A stretch of 64,000 nucleotides of DNA, taken from the NCBI RefSeq assembly GCF_018327705.1, contig NZ_BNEM01000001.1:1550001-1614000 (forward strand), written 5' to 3'. A program made the position numbers and the translations under genes. Within the stretch, counting starts at the first letter, position 1; every line of letters begins with the position of its first letter. The notes beneath the pieces were generated by a model. That model was given only the letters and a program-made list of their open reading frames with translations. It was not told where the DNA came from and made no database searches. Shown here piece by piece: positions 1-7,496 of this stretch. The stretch is from Catellatospora sp. TT07R-123. GTDB lineage: Bacteria > Actinomycetota > Actinomycetes > Mycobacteriales > Micromonosporaceae.

Positions 1-1594
1 CGACGGTCAGGTACGGCGCCGGGGCCAGGATCTTCGCCACCTGCGGCGCGAACGACGGCGACGCGGTGAGCACCGCCGCGGCCGGTCCGTCGGCGACGAC
101 CTCGCCGTCGGCCATCACCACGACCCGGTCGGCGACGAGCGTGGCGAACTCGACGTCGTGCGTGGCCACGACCACGGCGTGCCCGCGCGCGGCCAGGGTG
201 TCGACGGTCGCGGCCAGGGCCTGCTTGGCGCGGTAGTCCAGGCCCCGGGTCGGCTCGTCGAGCAGCACCACGCCCGGCGTGACGGCCAGCTGCACCGCGA
301 GCACCAGCGCGAGCTGCTGCCCGGCGGACAGGTCGCGCGGATGGGCGGCCCGGTCGATGCCGGGCGCGATCGCGTCCAGCAGCGCCGCGGCGGCGCCGGG
401 ACTGCCGAGCACGTCGCCGTCGCGGTCTGCCTGGGCGAGTTCGGCGCCGACGGTGTCGAGGTAGAGCAGGTCGGTCGCGGTCTGCGGGACGAGGCCGACC
501 AGGGCGCGGGCACGCGCGGCCGACACCGACCTCGGGTCGGTACGCCCCGAGCCGTCCCGCACCGCCACCGTGCCGCCGTCGCGGCGCCCCGAGCCCTGCA
601 CCGCCCACAGCAGCGAGGACTTGCCGGACCCGTTGCGTCCCATCAGGGCGGTCACCTCGCCGCGCCGCAGGTCCAGGTCGACGCCGCGCACCGCGACGAC
701 GGGCCCGTGCCGGACGATGACGCCCCGTGCGGCGAGTTCCACCTGCTCGGTGGCGCGGCTGGTGCGGTGCGGGGGCGGGTCGGCGGGCAGCCGGTCGCGC
801 AGGTGCGCGGCGCGGCGGCGGGCGTCGCGGACCGACAGCGGGACCGGCGTCCAGCCCGCGTGCCGGGCCAGTTCGACCACGGGCGGCGCGACAGTCGACG
901 CGGCGAGTTGCGCGGCCGGGTCGCCGCAGCTGACGGTGCCGTCACCGGCCAGGTGGACGACCCGGTCGGCGTACGGGACGACGCGTTCGAGCCGGTGCTC
1001 GGCCAGCACCACGGTGATGCCGAGATCGTGCACGAGCCGGGTGATCGCGGCGAGGACATCCTCGGCACCGGTCGGGTCCAGCGCCGACGTCGGCTCGTCG
1101 AGCACCAGCACCCGCGGGTGGGCGGTGAGCGCGGCGGCGATGGCGACCCGCTGCTGCTGGCCGCCCGACAGCTGGTGCAGGCCGCGGTGGCGCAGCTCGG
1201 CCAGCCCGAGCAGATCGAGCGCCTCCTCCACCCGGGCGCGCATCACCCTCGGGTCCAGGGCCAGCTGCTCCATGCCGTACGCCAGCTCCTCCTCGACGGT
1301 GTCGGTGACGAATCCGGCGACCGGATCCTGTCCGACGACGCCGACGAGGTCGGCCAGCTCGCGCGGCGGGTGGTGGGCGGTGTCGCGCCCGGCGACGGTG
1401 ACCCGGCCGGTGAGCGTGCCGCCGGTGAAGTGCGGCACCAGGCCGTTGACCGCCCCGAGCAGCGTCGACTTGCCGGTGCCGGTGTGCCCGACGACCAGGA
1501 CCAGCTCGCCCTCGTCCAGGTGCAGGTCGACGTCGCGCAGCACGGGCACGGCGGCCCCGTCGTACGTGACGGACACGCGGTCGAATCGGATCAT
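1..1594 (-). CDS. ECF transporter double-ATPase (A/A' fused), 3' end cut by window edge
   Basis: Energy-coupling ATPase with two ABC cassettes in one chain; 531 codons are visible and the stop lies outside the window. Cassette 1 has Walker A GHTGTGKST, signature LSGGQQQRV and Walker B VLVLDEPTSALD. Cassette 2 has GRNGSGKSS, LSAGQQLAL and GVVLLDEPTRGLD. The start ATG at 1594 overlaps the stop of the T-component gene (ATGA), so the two are translationally coupled. Tandem cassettes next to a CbiQ-like T protein are typical of group II ECF importers for vitamins and metal ions. Here the genes lie downstream of a cobalamin riboswitch and B12-binder-like surface proteins, so cobalamin (or cobalt) is the likely substrate. 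No substrate-specific S-component is visible; it may lie just beyond the left edge. Confidence 0.93.
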   Translation of the reverse strand, partial: MIRFDRVSVTYDGAAVPVLRDVDLHLDEGELVLVVGHTGTGKSTLLGAVNGLVPHFTGGTLTGRVTVAGRDTAHHPPRELADLVGVVGQDPVAGFVTDTVEEELAYGMEQLALDPRVMRARVEEALDLLGLAELRHRGLHQLSGGQQQRVAIAAALTAHPRVLVLDEPTSALDPTGAEDVLAAITRLVHDLGITVVLAEHRLERVVPYADRVVHLAGDGTVSCGDPAAQLAASTVAPPVVELARHAGWTPVPLSVRDARRRAAHLRDRLPADPPPHRTSRATEQVELAARGVIVRHGPVVAVRGVDLDLRRGEVTALMGRNGSGKSSLLWAVQGSGRRDGGTVAVRDGSGRTDPRSVSAARARALVGLVPQTATDLLYLDTVGAELAQADRDGDVLGSPGAAAALLDAIAPGIDRAAHPRDLSAGQQLALVLAVQLAVTPGVVLLDEPTRGLDYRAKQALAATVDTLAARGHAVVVATHDVEFATLVADRVVVMADGEVVADGPAAAVLTASPSFAPQVAKILAPAPYLTV

Positions 1595-2706
1595 GCGACG
1601 GCTCCGGCGGGGACGGGACGGTGGCGCGGCGGTGGCGGTGGCGCGGCCAGCGCGGCCGCGGCGGCGAGCAGGATCGCGGCGGCGGGCAGCGCGGGCAGGG
1701 TCGGCCAGTGCAGCAGGTCCGTGCCGGCGGCCGGGTCGTAGCCGGTGCCCGCCGCGAGCACGAACGCGGCGGACAGGCCGCCGACCGCGACCGTCCATTC
1801 CGGCCACTGCCACGGATCGGGGCGGTAGCGGGTGCGCGAGACCCGGCGCCCGCCGAGGATCAGCCCGCCGGTGCACAGCACCGCCCCGGCGGCGAACCCG
1901 GCCGTGCCGACGGCGCCGGGGACGGTCGGGTCGAGCAGGCCGTACGCGCCGACGCACAGGCCGGTCATCCCGGTGAGCATGAGCGCGCCCGTGACCAGCC
2001 GCGACGTACGGGTGGCCGAACCGGTGCGGCCGTAGCCGCGCGAGTCCATCGCGGCGGCCAGCCGCAGCGACCGGTCGAGGGCGTCGTGCAGCACCGGCAG
2101 CGCGATCGCGCGCAGCGCCCGCAGGCCGCGGGTGCGCCCGGCGCGCAGGCGGCGGGCGCGGGCCACCCGCTGCACGCTCTCGACCAGCTGCGGGGCCACC
2201 GTCAGCGCGACGGTGACCGCGACGCCGAGCTCGTACAGGGCACCGGGCAGCACCCGCAGCGCCCGTTTCGGGTTGGCCAGCGTGTTCGCGGCGCCGATGC
2301 AGCACAGCAGGCAGGCCAGCCGCATGCCGTCCAGCGCGGCCGACAGCACGGCCTCGGCGGAGACGGGGCCGCCGAGCTGGATGCCCGCGTACCAGTCGGG
2401 GGTGGGCACCTGCGGCAGGGTGAGCAGGATGTGGTCGCCGGGGCCGGTGCCGGAGGCGAACACGGCCCGGAACAGCACCCGGATCGCGATCACGGTCAGC
2501 GCCAGCAGCAGGTAGTAGCCGAAGGCGCGGGCCCAGGGCGCGTCGCCCCGGCGCAGCGTCACCGCCAGCCCGAGCACCGCGAAGATCAGCGCCAGCAGCA
2601 GCGGGTTGCCGGTGCGGCTGGCCGCGGTGGCCAGGGCCAGCGCCCACAGCCACCACGCGACCGGGTGCAGCGCCCGGGGCAGCCGCGCGGCGGCCAGGCT
2701 AGTCAT
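1591..2706 (-). CDS. ECF transporter transmembrane T-component (CbiQ family)
   Basis: 371-residue membrane protein. The N-terminal half carries several hydrophobic helices, then the basic coupling region ARARRLRAGRTRGLR and the AMDSRGYG motif typical of CbiQ/EcfT proteins, which contact the ATPases. About 100 extra residues with further membrane segments follow and end in an Ala/Pro-rich tail. I chose ATG 2706 rather than the upstream in-frame ATG at 2745, because it overlaps the end of the preceding gene by 8 bases (ATGACTAG) and starts just before the first membrane segment. It is coupled by ATGA to the ATPase gene. Role inferred: membrane scaffold linking ATP hydrolysis to vitamin B12 or cobalt uptake. 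Confidence 0.9.
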   Translation of the reverse strand: MTSLAAARLPRALHPVAWWLWALALATAASRTGNPLLLALIFAVLGLAVTLRRGDAPWARAFGYYLLLALTVIAIRVLFRAVFASGTGPGDHILLTLPQVPTPDWYAGIQLGGPVSAEAVLSAALDGMRLACLLCCIGAANTLANPKRALRVLPGALYELGVAVTVALTVAPQLVESVQRVARARRLRAGRTRGLRALRAIALPVLHDALDRSLRLAAAMDSRGYGRTGSATRTSRLVTGALMLTGMTGLCVGAYGLLDPTVPGAVGTAGFAAGAVLCTGGLILGGRRVSRTRYRPDPWQWPEWTVAVGGLSAAFVLAAGTGYDPAAGTDLLHWPTLPALPAAAILLAAAAALAAPPPPPRHRPVPAGAVA

Positions 2707-3553
2707 CGGCGGCGGCGCGCCTGCGGCGTACCGCGACGACCGCACCCGTGCCGAGCAGCAGCACGATCGCGGCGGTGACCAGCAGCGGCACCGCCGTGCC
2801 CGGGTCCTGCGGCGCGGCGGCCCCGGTGGGCGCCGCGTCGACGATCGGCGGGACGTCCTCGGTCGGTGCCGCGGTCTCGCTCACCGAGGCGCTCGGCATC
2901 GCGGCCGGGGCCGAGGGTCCGGCCGAAGTGGACGCTGCGGCGGCCGAGGCGGACGGTCGCGCGGTGGACGCCGAGGGCCGGGCCGTGGTCGGGCGCGGTT
3001 TCGGGGTGGGCGAGCCGATGGGGCTGGTGTTGCGGGCGCGCACGCTGTCCGGGCTGAACCTCGGCCTGCCCTGGCTGCCGTCCGTGGCCGTGGCGCCGAA
3101 CGTCCACAGGTCGACGCTGCCGGGTTTCGGGTGGTAGCCCATCGCGCCGAGCTGCGAGTACGACCACGAGTCCTGCCCCGGATCGGCGTGCCAGTACGAC
3201 CAGTACGCCGTAGCCGGGGGTGTCAGCACGCACTTCTCGGTCGCCGAGGTCGGATACTGCGTGCCGCCCTGGTAACCGGAGTAGCCGATGCGGCACACGA
3301 ACGCCGGGCCGTCGTGCTGGGTCCCGGCGGTCTTCCAGCCGCCCTGGTTGAGCAGCTGGTATCCGGTCGTCGGGGTGGTGCCGCAGGCACGCAGCAGCGG
3401 CCCGCCCCAGTGGCTGAAGTCCACCGCCAGGATCACCCCGGAACTGGTGGTGCACTTCCCGACCGGCTGCGGCGCGGCCGCGGCGGGCGCGCCGGGCGCG
3501 AGCATCACCGCCGCGAGCAGCACCAGCGCCGCGACCGAGCCGCGCCGGTTCAC
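2699..3553 (-). CDS. Membrane-anchored beta-domain protein, intrinsic-factor/DUF4430-like
   Basis: 284 residues: signal peptide (about 1-27), a Cys-containing domain (about 30-165), a Ser/Thr/Pro/Ala stalk (about 170-245) and a C-terminal membrane helix followed by RRRR. The domain shows VDFSHWGG, GPAFVCRI, TPPATAYWSYWHA and GSVDLWTFGA. This order resembles the DUF4430 beta-domain found at the C-terminus of transcobalamin and intrinsic factor, with the YWSYW stretch as best landmark. From memory it also matches what databases call the SCO2322 family. It is paralogous to the secreted protein at 6617-7090. GTG start at 3553 overlaps the stop of the alpha gene (GTGA). Inferred role: beta half of a surface cobalamin binder. 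Function is not proven by sequence alone. Confidence 0.8.
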   Translation of the reverse strand: MNRRGSVAALVLLAAVMLAPGAPAAAAPQPVGKCTTSSGVILAVDFSHWGGPLLRACGTTPTTGYQLLNQGGWKTAGTQHDGPAFVCRIGYSGYQGGTQYPTSATEKCVLTPPATAYWSYWHADPGQDSWSYSQLGAMGYHPKPGSVDLWTFGATATDGSQGRPRFSPDSVRARNTSPIGSPTPKPRPTTARPSASTARPSASAAAASTSAGPSAPAAMPSASVSETAAPTEDVPPIVDAAPTGAAAPQDPGTAVPLLVTAAIVLLLGTGAVVAVRRRRAAADD

Positions 3554-4839
3554 CGGCCGCCGCCCTCGGTCCGGCGCCGCAGGCCGATGAGCAGCGCCAT
3601 CCCGGCCACGATCAGCACCAGCGCGACCGCGACGATCGCCGTCAGCGGCAGGCCGGTGACCGGCAGCCCTCCCCCGGCACCGGTCGGCGACGCCGACGGC
3701 GAGCCGCCGGTCCGCGACGGGGTCGGCGAGCCCGCGGACGGCGACGGCGAGCTGCCGGCACGCGACGGCGACGGCGACGCGGCGGACGGCGAGGGCGAGG
3801 CGGCGGGCGTGTGGACGTCGCGCAGCAGCGTGCCGAACGAGATCCCGGTCGCGCCGCTGACCGCCTGCGTCGAGGAGCGCAGGTCCGAGCCGTCGGTGCC
3901 CAGTGCGACGTCGAATCCGCCGTCGCTGTTCTGCTGCTGGGCCAGGAAGGCGCGTGCCTTGCCGAGCTGCGCGGCGTACGTGTCGGCGCGCAGCGACAGG
4001 CCCTGCACCGCCAGCGCGGTGGAGTTGGTCGAGTCACCGGCCGCGCCCGGGAAGCCGCCGTGCGCCTTCTGCTGCCCGGCGATCCAGGCCAGGGCCGCGT
4101 CCACCGCCGAGTCGTGGCCGCCCGCCAGGACCAGGGCCATCGCGGCCATCGCGGTGCTGTCGACGTCGCGGTCCTGGTCGGTCGCCGGGATCAGGCTCGG
4201 GAACGATCCGTCGGCGCGCTGGAGGCCGAGCAGGAACGTGACCGGGCTCGCCGCGTCGGCGGCCCGCCCGGCGCGCAACTGCGCGACCACGCCGAGGACC
4301 TGCCCGAACGTCGAGGTGGCCCAGGCGTAGTTGCCGGGTCCGGCGCAGCCGGCGGCCTCGTCGGTCTTCGCGCAGGTCACGTCCTTGAGGGCGGCGATCA
4401 GGTCGTGACCGCCGAAGGCGCCCGGGTCGTACCCGGTGACCTGCGCCAGCACGGCGACCTTGCCGATGGCGCCGCCGGAGGCGAACTCGGTGCCGATGCC
4501 GAGCCAGGCGTCGACGGTGAACCCGCCGTCGCCGACGACCCCGCCGGTGCGGATGAACTCGGTGACCGCGCGCAGCCGCGCGTCGTCGGACCCGGTCGCG
4601 GCCAGCGCGAACGCCCCGTCGATGCTCAGGCCGAAGTCGGGGAACCCGGGAAACGACTCGTAGTAGCGGCCGTCCTGGAGATTGGCCGGGGCGACCAGGT
4701 ATGCCACACCTTTGGCCAGGTCGGGGCCGGACTCCGCCGGGGCCTGCGCGAGCGGGCGGGCGGCGGCGGGGGCCGCGACGGCGAACGCGGCGACGGCGGC
4801 GAGCAGGGCGGCGGCCGCGCGGCGGCGGATGACGGGCAT
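3550..4839 (-). CDS. Sortase-anchored (LPVTG) alpha/alpha-barrel protein, intrinsic-factor alpha-domain-like
   Basis: 429 residues. Signal peptide (1-28), then a domain of about 300 residues with prenyltransferase/squalene-cyclase-type repeats, seen as QRADGSFPS, QQKAHGGFPG and QQNSDGGFD, each followed by an Ala-rich helix. A Ser/Pro-rich stalk of about 60 residues leads to LPVTG, a hydrophobic helix and RRR, a classical cell-wall sorting signal. The same alpha6/alpha6 fold forms the alpha domain of transcobalamin/intrinsic factor. ATG 4839 was chosen over the longer frame starting at 5079, because it follows GGGAG, begins a good signal peptide, and the extra 80 codons overlap the riboswitch. 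First gene of the minus-strand operon; coupled by GTGA to the beta protein. Probable extracellular cobalamin capture subunit. Confidence 0.85.
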   Translation of the reverse strand: MPVIRRRAAAALLAAVAAFAVAAPAAARPLAQAPAESGPDLAKGVAYLVAPANLQDGRYYESFPGFPDFGLSIDGAFALAATGSDDARLRAVTEFIRTGGVVGDGGFTVDAWLGIGTEFASGGAIGKVAVLAQVTGYDPGAFGGHDLIAALKDVTCAKTDEAAGCAGPGNYAWATSTFGQVLGVVAQLRAGRAADAASPVTFLLGLQRADGSFPSLIPATDQDRDVDSTAMAAMALVLAGGHDSAVDAALAWIAGQQKAHGGFPGAAGDSTNSTALAVQGLSLRADTYAAQLGKARAFLAQQQNSDGGFDVALGTDGSDLRSSTQAVSGATGISFGTLLRDVHTPAASPSPSAASPSPSRAGSSPSPSAGSPTPSRTGGSPSASPTGAGGGLPVTGLPLTAIVAVALVLIVAGMALLIGLRRRTEGGGR

Positions 4840-4944
4840 GAGGGCTCCCGGGGGTGAGCGGCGCTGGCGCGGACACCGACCGCCCGCGGAAACGCTGCCC
4901 CGGGTGCTCAGGCTCCGCGCCGTGGACCACGACGACGCTGGTGG

Positions 4945-5052
4945 TTTGCTGCGTTCCAGCCAGGTAATCCGACTCGTCCAAAAAGGACCTACGGCTGCGG
5001 GCCAGTGCCGGGATTCGACCGGCTTCCCCTGAGGTGCTGGAACGCAGCCATC
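4945..5052 (-). promoter_or_regulatory. Cobalamin riboswitch upstream of the anchored alpha/beta-ECF operon
   Basis: On the minus strand the conserved core GGGGAAGCCGGTCGAATCCC is followed by GGCACTGGCCCGCAGCCGTA and ends in a B12-box-like AGTCGGATTACCTGGC. A perfect 13-bp P1 stem (4948-4960 with 5036-5048) closes the element. It lies about 105 bases upstream of the start at 4839. The compact size (about 105 nt) fits a short actinobacterial B12 aptamer. Family knowledge: such switches repress cobalamin uptake genes when B12 is plentiful. Confidence 0.88.
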
Positions 5053-5130
5053 CGACCACATGTGGTCTGCAAGCGTCAACGCGGGGGCGGTGTCACGTAC
5101 GCAACTCGCGCGAAACCGGGGGCATGGCTT

Positions 5131-5242
5131 AGCGTGAGGTCGTCATCGCGTAGGGGAACCCGGTGTGAGCCCGGGGCTGACGCGCAACGGTATGGACGCG
5201 ACCACCATCACGTCCGGAGCCCGAACACCTGCCGGTGACGCT
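5131..5242 (+). promoter_or_regulatory. Second cobalamin riboswitch, upstream of the secreted alpha/beta pair
   Basis: Core GGGGAACCCGGTG, TGAGCCCGGGGCTGACGCGC and AACGGTATGG is followed by a B12 box GGAGCCCGAACACCTGCCGG. A short P1 stem can form between AGCGT near 5131 and ACGCT near 5238. It faces away from the minus-strand riboswitch, about 80 bases apart, so both divergent operons are set to sense B12. It lies about 335 bases upstream of the alpha-protein start at 5577, an unusually long leader that also holds a hairpin and a possible small ORF. Confidence 0.82.
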
Positions 5243-5281
5243 CCACCCTGCGGATACCGTCCACGCGTCTTGGGCCCGGCC

Positions 5282-5316
5282 GCCTCGCTCCAGGTCTGGC
5301 GAAGACCGGGCGAGGC
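5282..5316 (+). other. Leader hairpin downstream of the plus-strand riboswitch
   Basis: GCCTCGC (5282-5288) pairs with GCGAGGC (5310-5316), with an inner GGTCT/AGACC helix. The hairpin sits between the aptamer and a GAAGGAG ribosome-binding sequence, where an expression platform would be expected. No U-tract follows, so sequestration or Rho-type control is as likely as intrinsic termination. Confidence 0.4.
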
Positions 5317-5348
5317 ACGCCGCTCCCATGGCGCCCAGAAGGAGTGCC

Positions 5349-5522
5349 ATGTCCCCCTTTCACGTCCCGGCCGCCGCGTGCGCCGGGCCGGCGCGGGCCT
5401 CGCGATCGCCCTCGCCCTCCTGGCCCGGTGCCAGGCTTGTACCGCCGGCCGCCACGGGCCGCCGGCAGCGATACGAAGGCAATCAGCCGGCCCCGGCCGG
5501 CGGCATGACCCACGGCGCCTGA
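5349..5522 (+). CDS. Possible 57-residue leader ORF, unrecognised
   Basis: ATG 5349 is preceded by AGAAGGAGTGCC, a stronger ribosome-binding site than most genes here have, and the reading frame keeps high third-position GC. The product is Ala/Pro/Ser-rich with no signal peptide, membrane helix or motif that I recognise. It ends about 55 bases before the alpha gene. It could be a translated leader of the B12-controlled mRNA, a decayed gene or a chance ORF. Another frame in the same stretch shows a short signal-peptide-like segment (AGLAIALALLA), which hints at a degraded secreted gene. Confidence 0.25.
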   Translation: MSPFHVPAAACAGPARASRSPSPSWPGARLVPPAATGRRQRYEGNQPAPAGGMTHGA

Positions 5523-5576
5523 CTCCACTTTCGACACTGGCCCCGGCATGCCGCCGCGGGCCGGAAAGGCACACCC

Positions 5577-6605
5577 ATGATCCGCACCATCGTGCGGCGG
5601 CTAGCCGTGCTCACCGCCGCCACCGCCGCTCTCGCCCTGGTCGCCACCGCTCCGGCCGCCGCCGCCCCGACCCTGAACCGGGCCGACGCGGCGGCGGGCT
5701 GGCTGGCCCGCCAGCTCGTCGACGGCGAGCGCTTCGAGGTCGTGTTCGACGGCGTCGCCTACGCCGACCAGGGCCTGACCATCGACGCGGTGTTCGCGTT
5801 CGCCGCCTCGAAGACCGGCGGCAGCTACCGCGACGCCGCCCTGTCGTGGCTGGCCGAGCCGGGCACGCTCACCGGGTACATCGGCGACGGCACCGAGGCG
5901 TACGCCGGGGCCACCGCCAAGCTCGCGCTGGCCGCCGAGGTCACCGGCGCCGATCCGGCCGCGTTCGGCGGCGTCGACCTGGTCACGCGGCTGCGCGGCC
6001 TCCAGGCGACCTCGGGCCGGTTCAGCGACCGGTCTGCCTGGGGCGACTTCAGCAACTCGTTCACCCAGTCACTGGCCGTCATCGCGCTGGACCGCACGGC
6101 CGCGGGCGCACCCGCCTCGGCGGTGTCGTACCTGGCCGGGACCGCCTGCGCCGACGGCAGCTTCCCGCTCTACCTGGAGCAGCCGGTCTGCACCGGCGAC
6201 GTCGACGCGACCGCGCTGGCGGTGCAGGCGCTGCGGGCCGCGGGCGACCACGTCCACGCGTACGGCGGCCTGACCTGGCTGGTCGCCCAGCAGCAGGCCG
6301 ACGGCGGTTTCGCCTCGGCCGGGGTCGCCAACGCCAACAGCACCGGTCTGGCCGCCCAGGCGCTGCAGTCCAGCGGCCGCCTGCTGGCGGCGGCCAAGGC
6401 CCGCACGTTCCTGCGCGGGCTCCAGGTCGGCTGCGCCGGTGCGGCCGCCGACCGGGGCGCGATCGCGTACACGGCCGGGGCCTTCGACCCGGCGACCGCC
6501 CCGCGCGCGACCGCGCAGGCCGTGCTCGGCCTGACCGGCCGCGGCTACGCCGACCTCGACGCGGCGGGTTCCAGCCCGGCCGCCCCCACCCTCGCCTGCC
6601 CGTGA
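5577..6605 (+). CDS. Secreted alpha/alpha-barrel protein, intrinsic-factor alpha-domain-like
   Basis: 342 residues with a signal peptide (1-29, ending APAAAAP) and a single domain of alpha-helical repeats, with TACADGSFPLYLEQP and QQQADGGFASAG as prenyltransferase/transcobalamin-type landmarks. It is a paralogue of the LPVTG protein at 3550-4839 but ends right after the domain: no stalk, sorting signal or membrane helix, so it should be released. RBS-like GGAAAGG precedes ATG 5577. The beta protein follows 11 bases downstream. Located behind the second B12 riboswitch. Inferred role: diffusible alpha half of a B12 scavenger; an alternative is a wall-associated enzyme of the terpene-cyclase superfamily, but no DxDD catalytic motif was seen. 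Confidence 0.83.
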   Translation: MIRTIVRRLAVLTAATAALALVATAPAAAAPTLNRADAAAGWLARQLVDGERFEVVFDGVAYADQGLTIDAVFAFAASKTGGSYRDAALSWLAEPGTLTGYIGDGTEAYAGATAKLALAAEVTGADPAAFGGVDLVTRLRGLQATSGRFSDRSAWGDFSNSFTQSLAVIALDRTAAGAPASAVSYLAGTACADGSFPLYLEQPVCTGDVDATALAVQALRAAGDHVHAYGGLTWLVAQQQADGGFASAGVANANSTGLAAQALQSSGRLLAAAKARTFLRGLQVGCAGAAADRGAIAYTAGAFDPATAPRATAQAVLGLTGRGYADLDAAGSSPAAPTLACP

Positions 6606-6616
6606 AAGGACCCGTC

Positions 6617-7090
6617 ATGAACCGCCGTCTCGGCCGGGCGCTGACCGCCCTGCTCAGCATGCTCACCCTGTCCACCGGCGCCGTGCTGGTGCAGGCTCCC
6701 GCCGCGCACGCGGCCGCCTGCTCCGGCAGCACCGGCGTCACCGTCGTCGTCGACTTCGCCTCGCTGGGCGGCGGCGTCGTCACCGCGTGCGCGCCCGGCG
6801 ACCCGACCAGCGGCCTGACCGCGCTGACCGGCGGCGGGTTCACCGTCGCCGGCACGCAGCGCTGGGGCCTGGCGTTCGTCTGCCGCATCAACGGGCTCCC
6901 GACCGCCGCGCAGCAGGCGTGCGTGAACACGCCGCCCGCGACGGCGTACTGGTCGTACTGGCACGCCAGCACCCACGGCGCCGCCTGGACGTACAGCTCG
7001 TCGGGCGCCAGCAGCTACAACCCGGCGCCGGGCACCGTCGAGGGCTGGGCCTTCGGCGCGGGCGCGGCACCGTCCATCACCGCACCCTGA
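6617..7090 (+). CDS. Secreted beta-domain protein, intrinsic-factor/DUF4430-like
   Basis: 157 residues: signal peptide (1-33, AAHAAA) followed directly by the beta domain, with TVVVDFASLGGG, GLAFVCRINGLP, TPPATAYWSYWHAS and GTVEGWAFGAG. It aligns along its whole length with the anchored paralogue at 2699-3553 but lacks the stalk and anchor. Four cysteines in conserved positions suggest disulfides. GAAAGGA lies 6 bases upstream of ATG 6617. Last gene of the plus-strand B12 operon, closed by a strong hairpin. Likely partner of the secreted alpha protein. The order alpha then beta repeats the order of domains inside human intrinsic factor. Confidence 0.8.
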   Translation: MNRRLGRALTALLSMLTLSTGAVLVQAPAAHAAACSGSTGVTVVVDFASLGGGVVTACAPGDPTSGLTALTGGGFTVAGTQRWGLAFVCRINGLPTAAQQACVNTPPATAYWSYWHASTHGAAWTYSSSGASSYNPAPGTVEGWAFGAGAAPSITAP

Positions 7091-7106
7091 CCGCACCCTG
7101 ACCGGC

Positions 7107-7141
7107 GGGTGGTCGGCGGCGTCCCGCGCCGCCGACCACCC
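7107..7141 (+). terminator. Strong hairpin terminator of the secreted alpha/beta operon
   Basis: Perfect 15-bp stem (7107-7121 with 7127-7141) around a 5-base loop, 16 bases after the beta gene stop. No U-tract, as is usual in high-GC actinomycetes. Confidence 0.75.
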
Positions 7142-7165
7142 CATGAGCGGAAACCACGAGTGGGT

Positions 7166-7435
7166 ATGCCCAAAGCACCGCCCCCGCGCCGCGCCACTGT
7201 GGACGGCGAAGAGTTCATCCTGCTCAGCCCCGAGGAGTACGAGCGCCTCGACGCGTCCCGCCGCCAGGTCGGCGCCGCCCTGGCCCGCGTACGGCAGGTC
7301 AGCCACGCACTGGGCACCGCCCGCGCGGCCCTGACCGCCGTCGACACCGCCCTGGCCGCCGAGCCCTGCACCTGCGCCGACACGGGGACCTGCCCGGTCT
7401 GCCGCATCCGTGCCGCCAGGGACACCGATCCGTGA
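7166..7435 (+). CDS. Small hypothetical protein with a C-terminal cysteine cluster
   Basis: 89 residues. N-terminal half contains VDGEEFILLSPEEYERLDASRRQ, partly reminiscent of antitoxin-like 'L[ST]xEEYxRL' sequences, then an Ala-rich helix, then CTCADTGTCPVCRI, a possible metal-binding Cys cluster. I chose ATG 7166 because an upstream in-frame start (7109) would lie inside the terminator hairpin. No recognised family or function. It is followed by an unrelated membrane protein 61 bases later. Confidence 0.6.
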   Translation: MPKAPPPRRATVDGEEFILLSPEEYERLDASRRQVGAALARVRQVSHALGTARAALTAVDTALAAEPCTCADTGTCPVCRIRAARDTDP

Positions 7436-7496
7436 TCCGGCGCTGGTCACGCAACGGGCCAGCGGCTGTTGCGGGCCTCCGCTACCGTACGCGGTC

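Noticed and set aside
1591-2745. Longer start of the T-component at 2745
   Set aside because: It would overlap the preceding gene by 47 bases; ATG 2706 gives the usual short overlap and places the first helix properly.
5165-7090. Single 641-codon frame running through the alpha gene into the beta gene
   Set aside because: Its first two thirds are Arg-rich shadow and overlap the riboswitch; only the end is the real beta protein, which has its own RBS, start and signal peptide.
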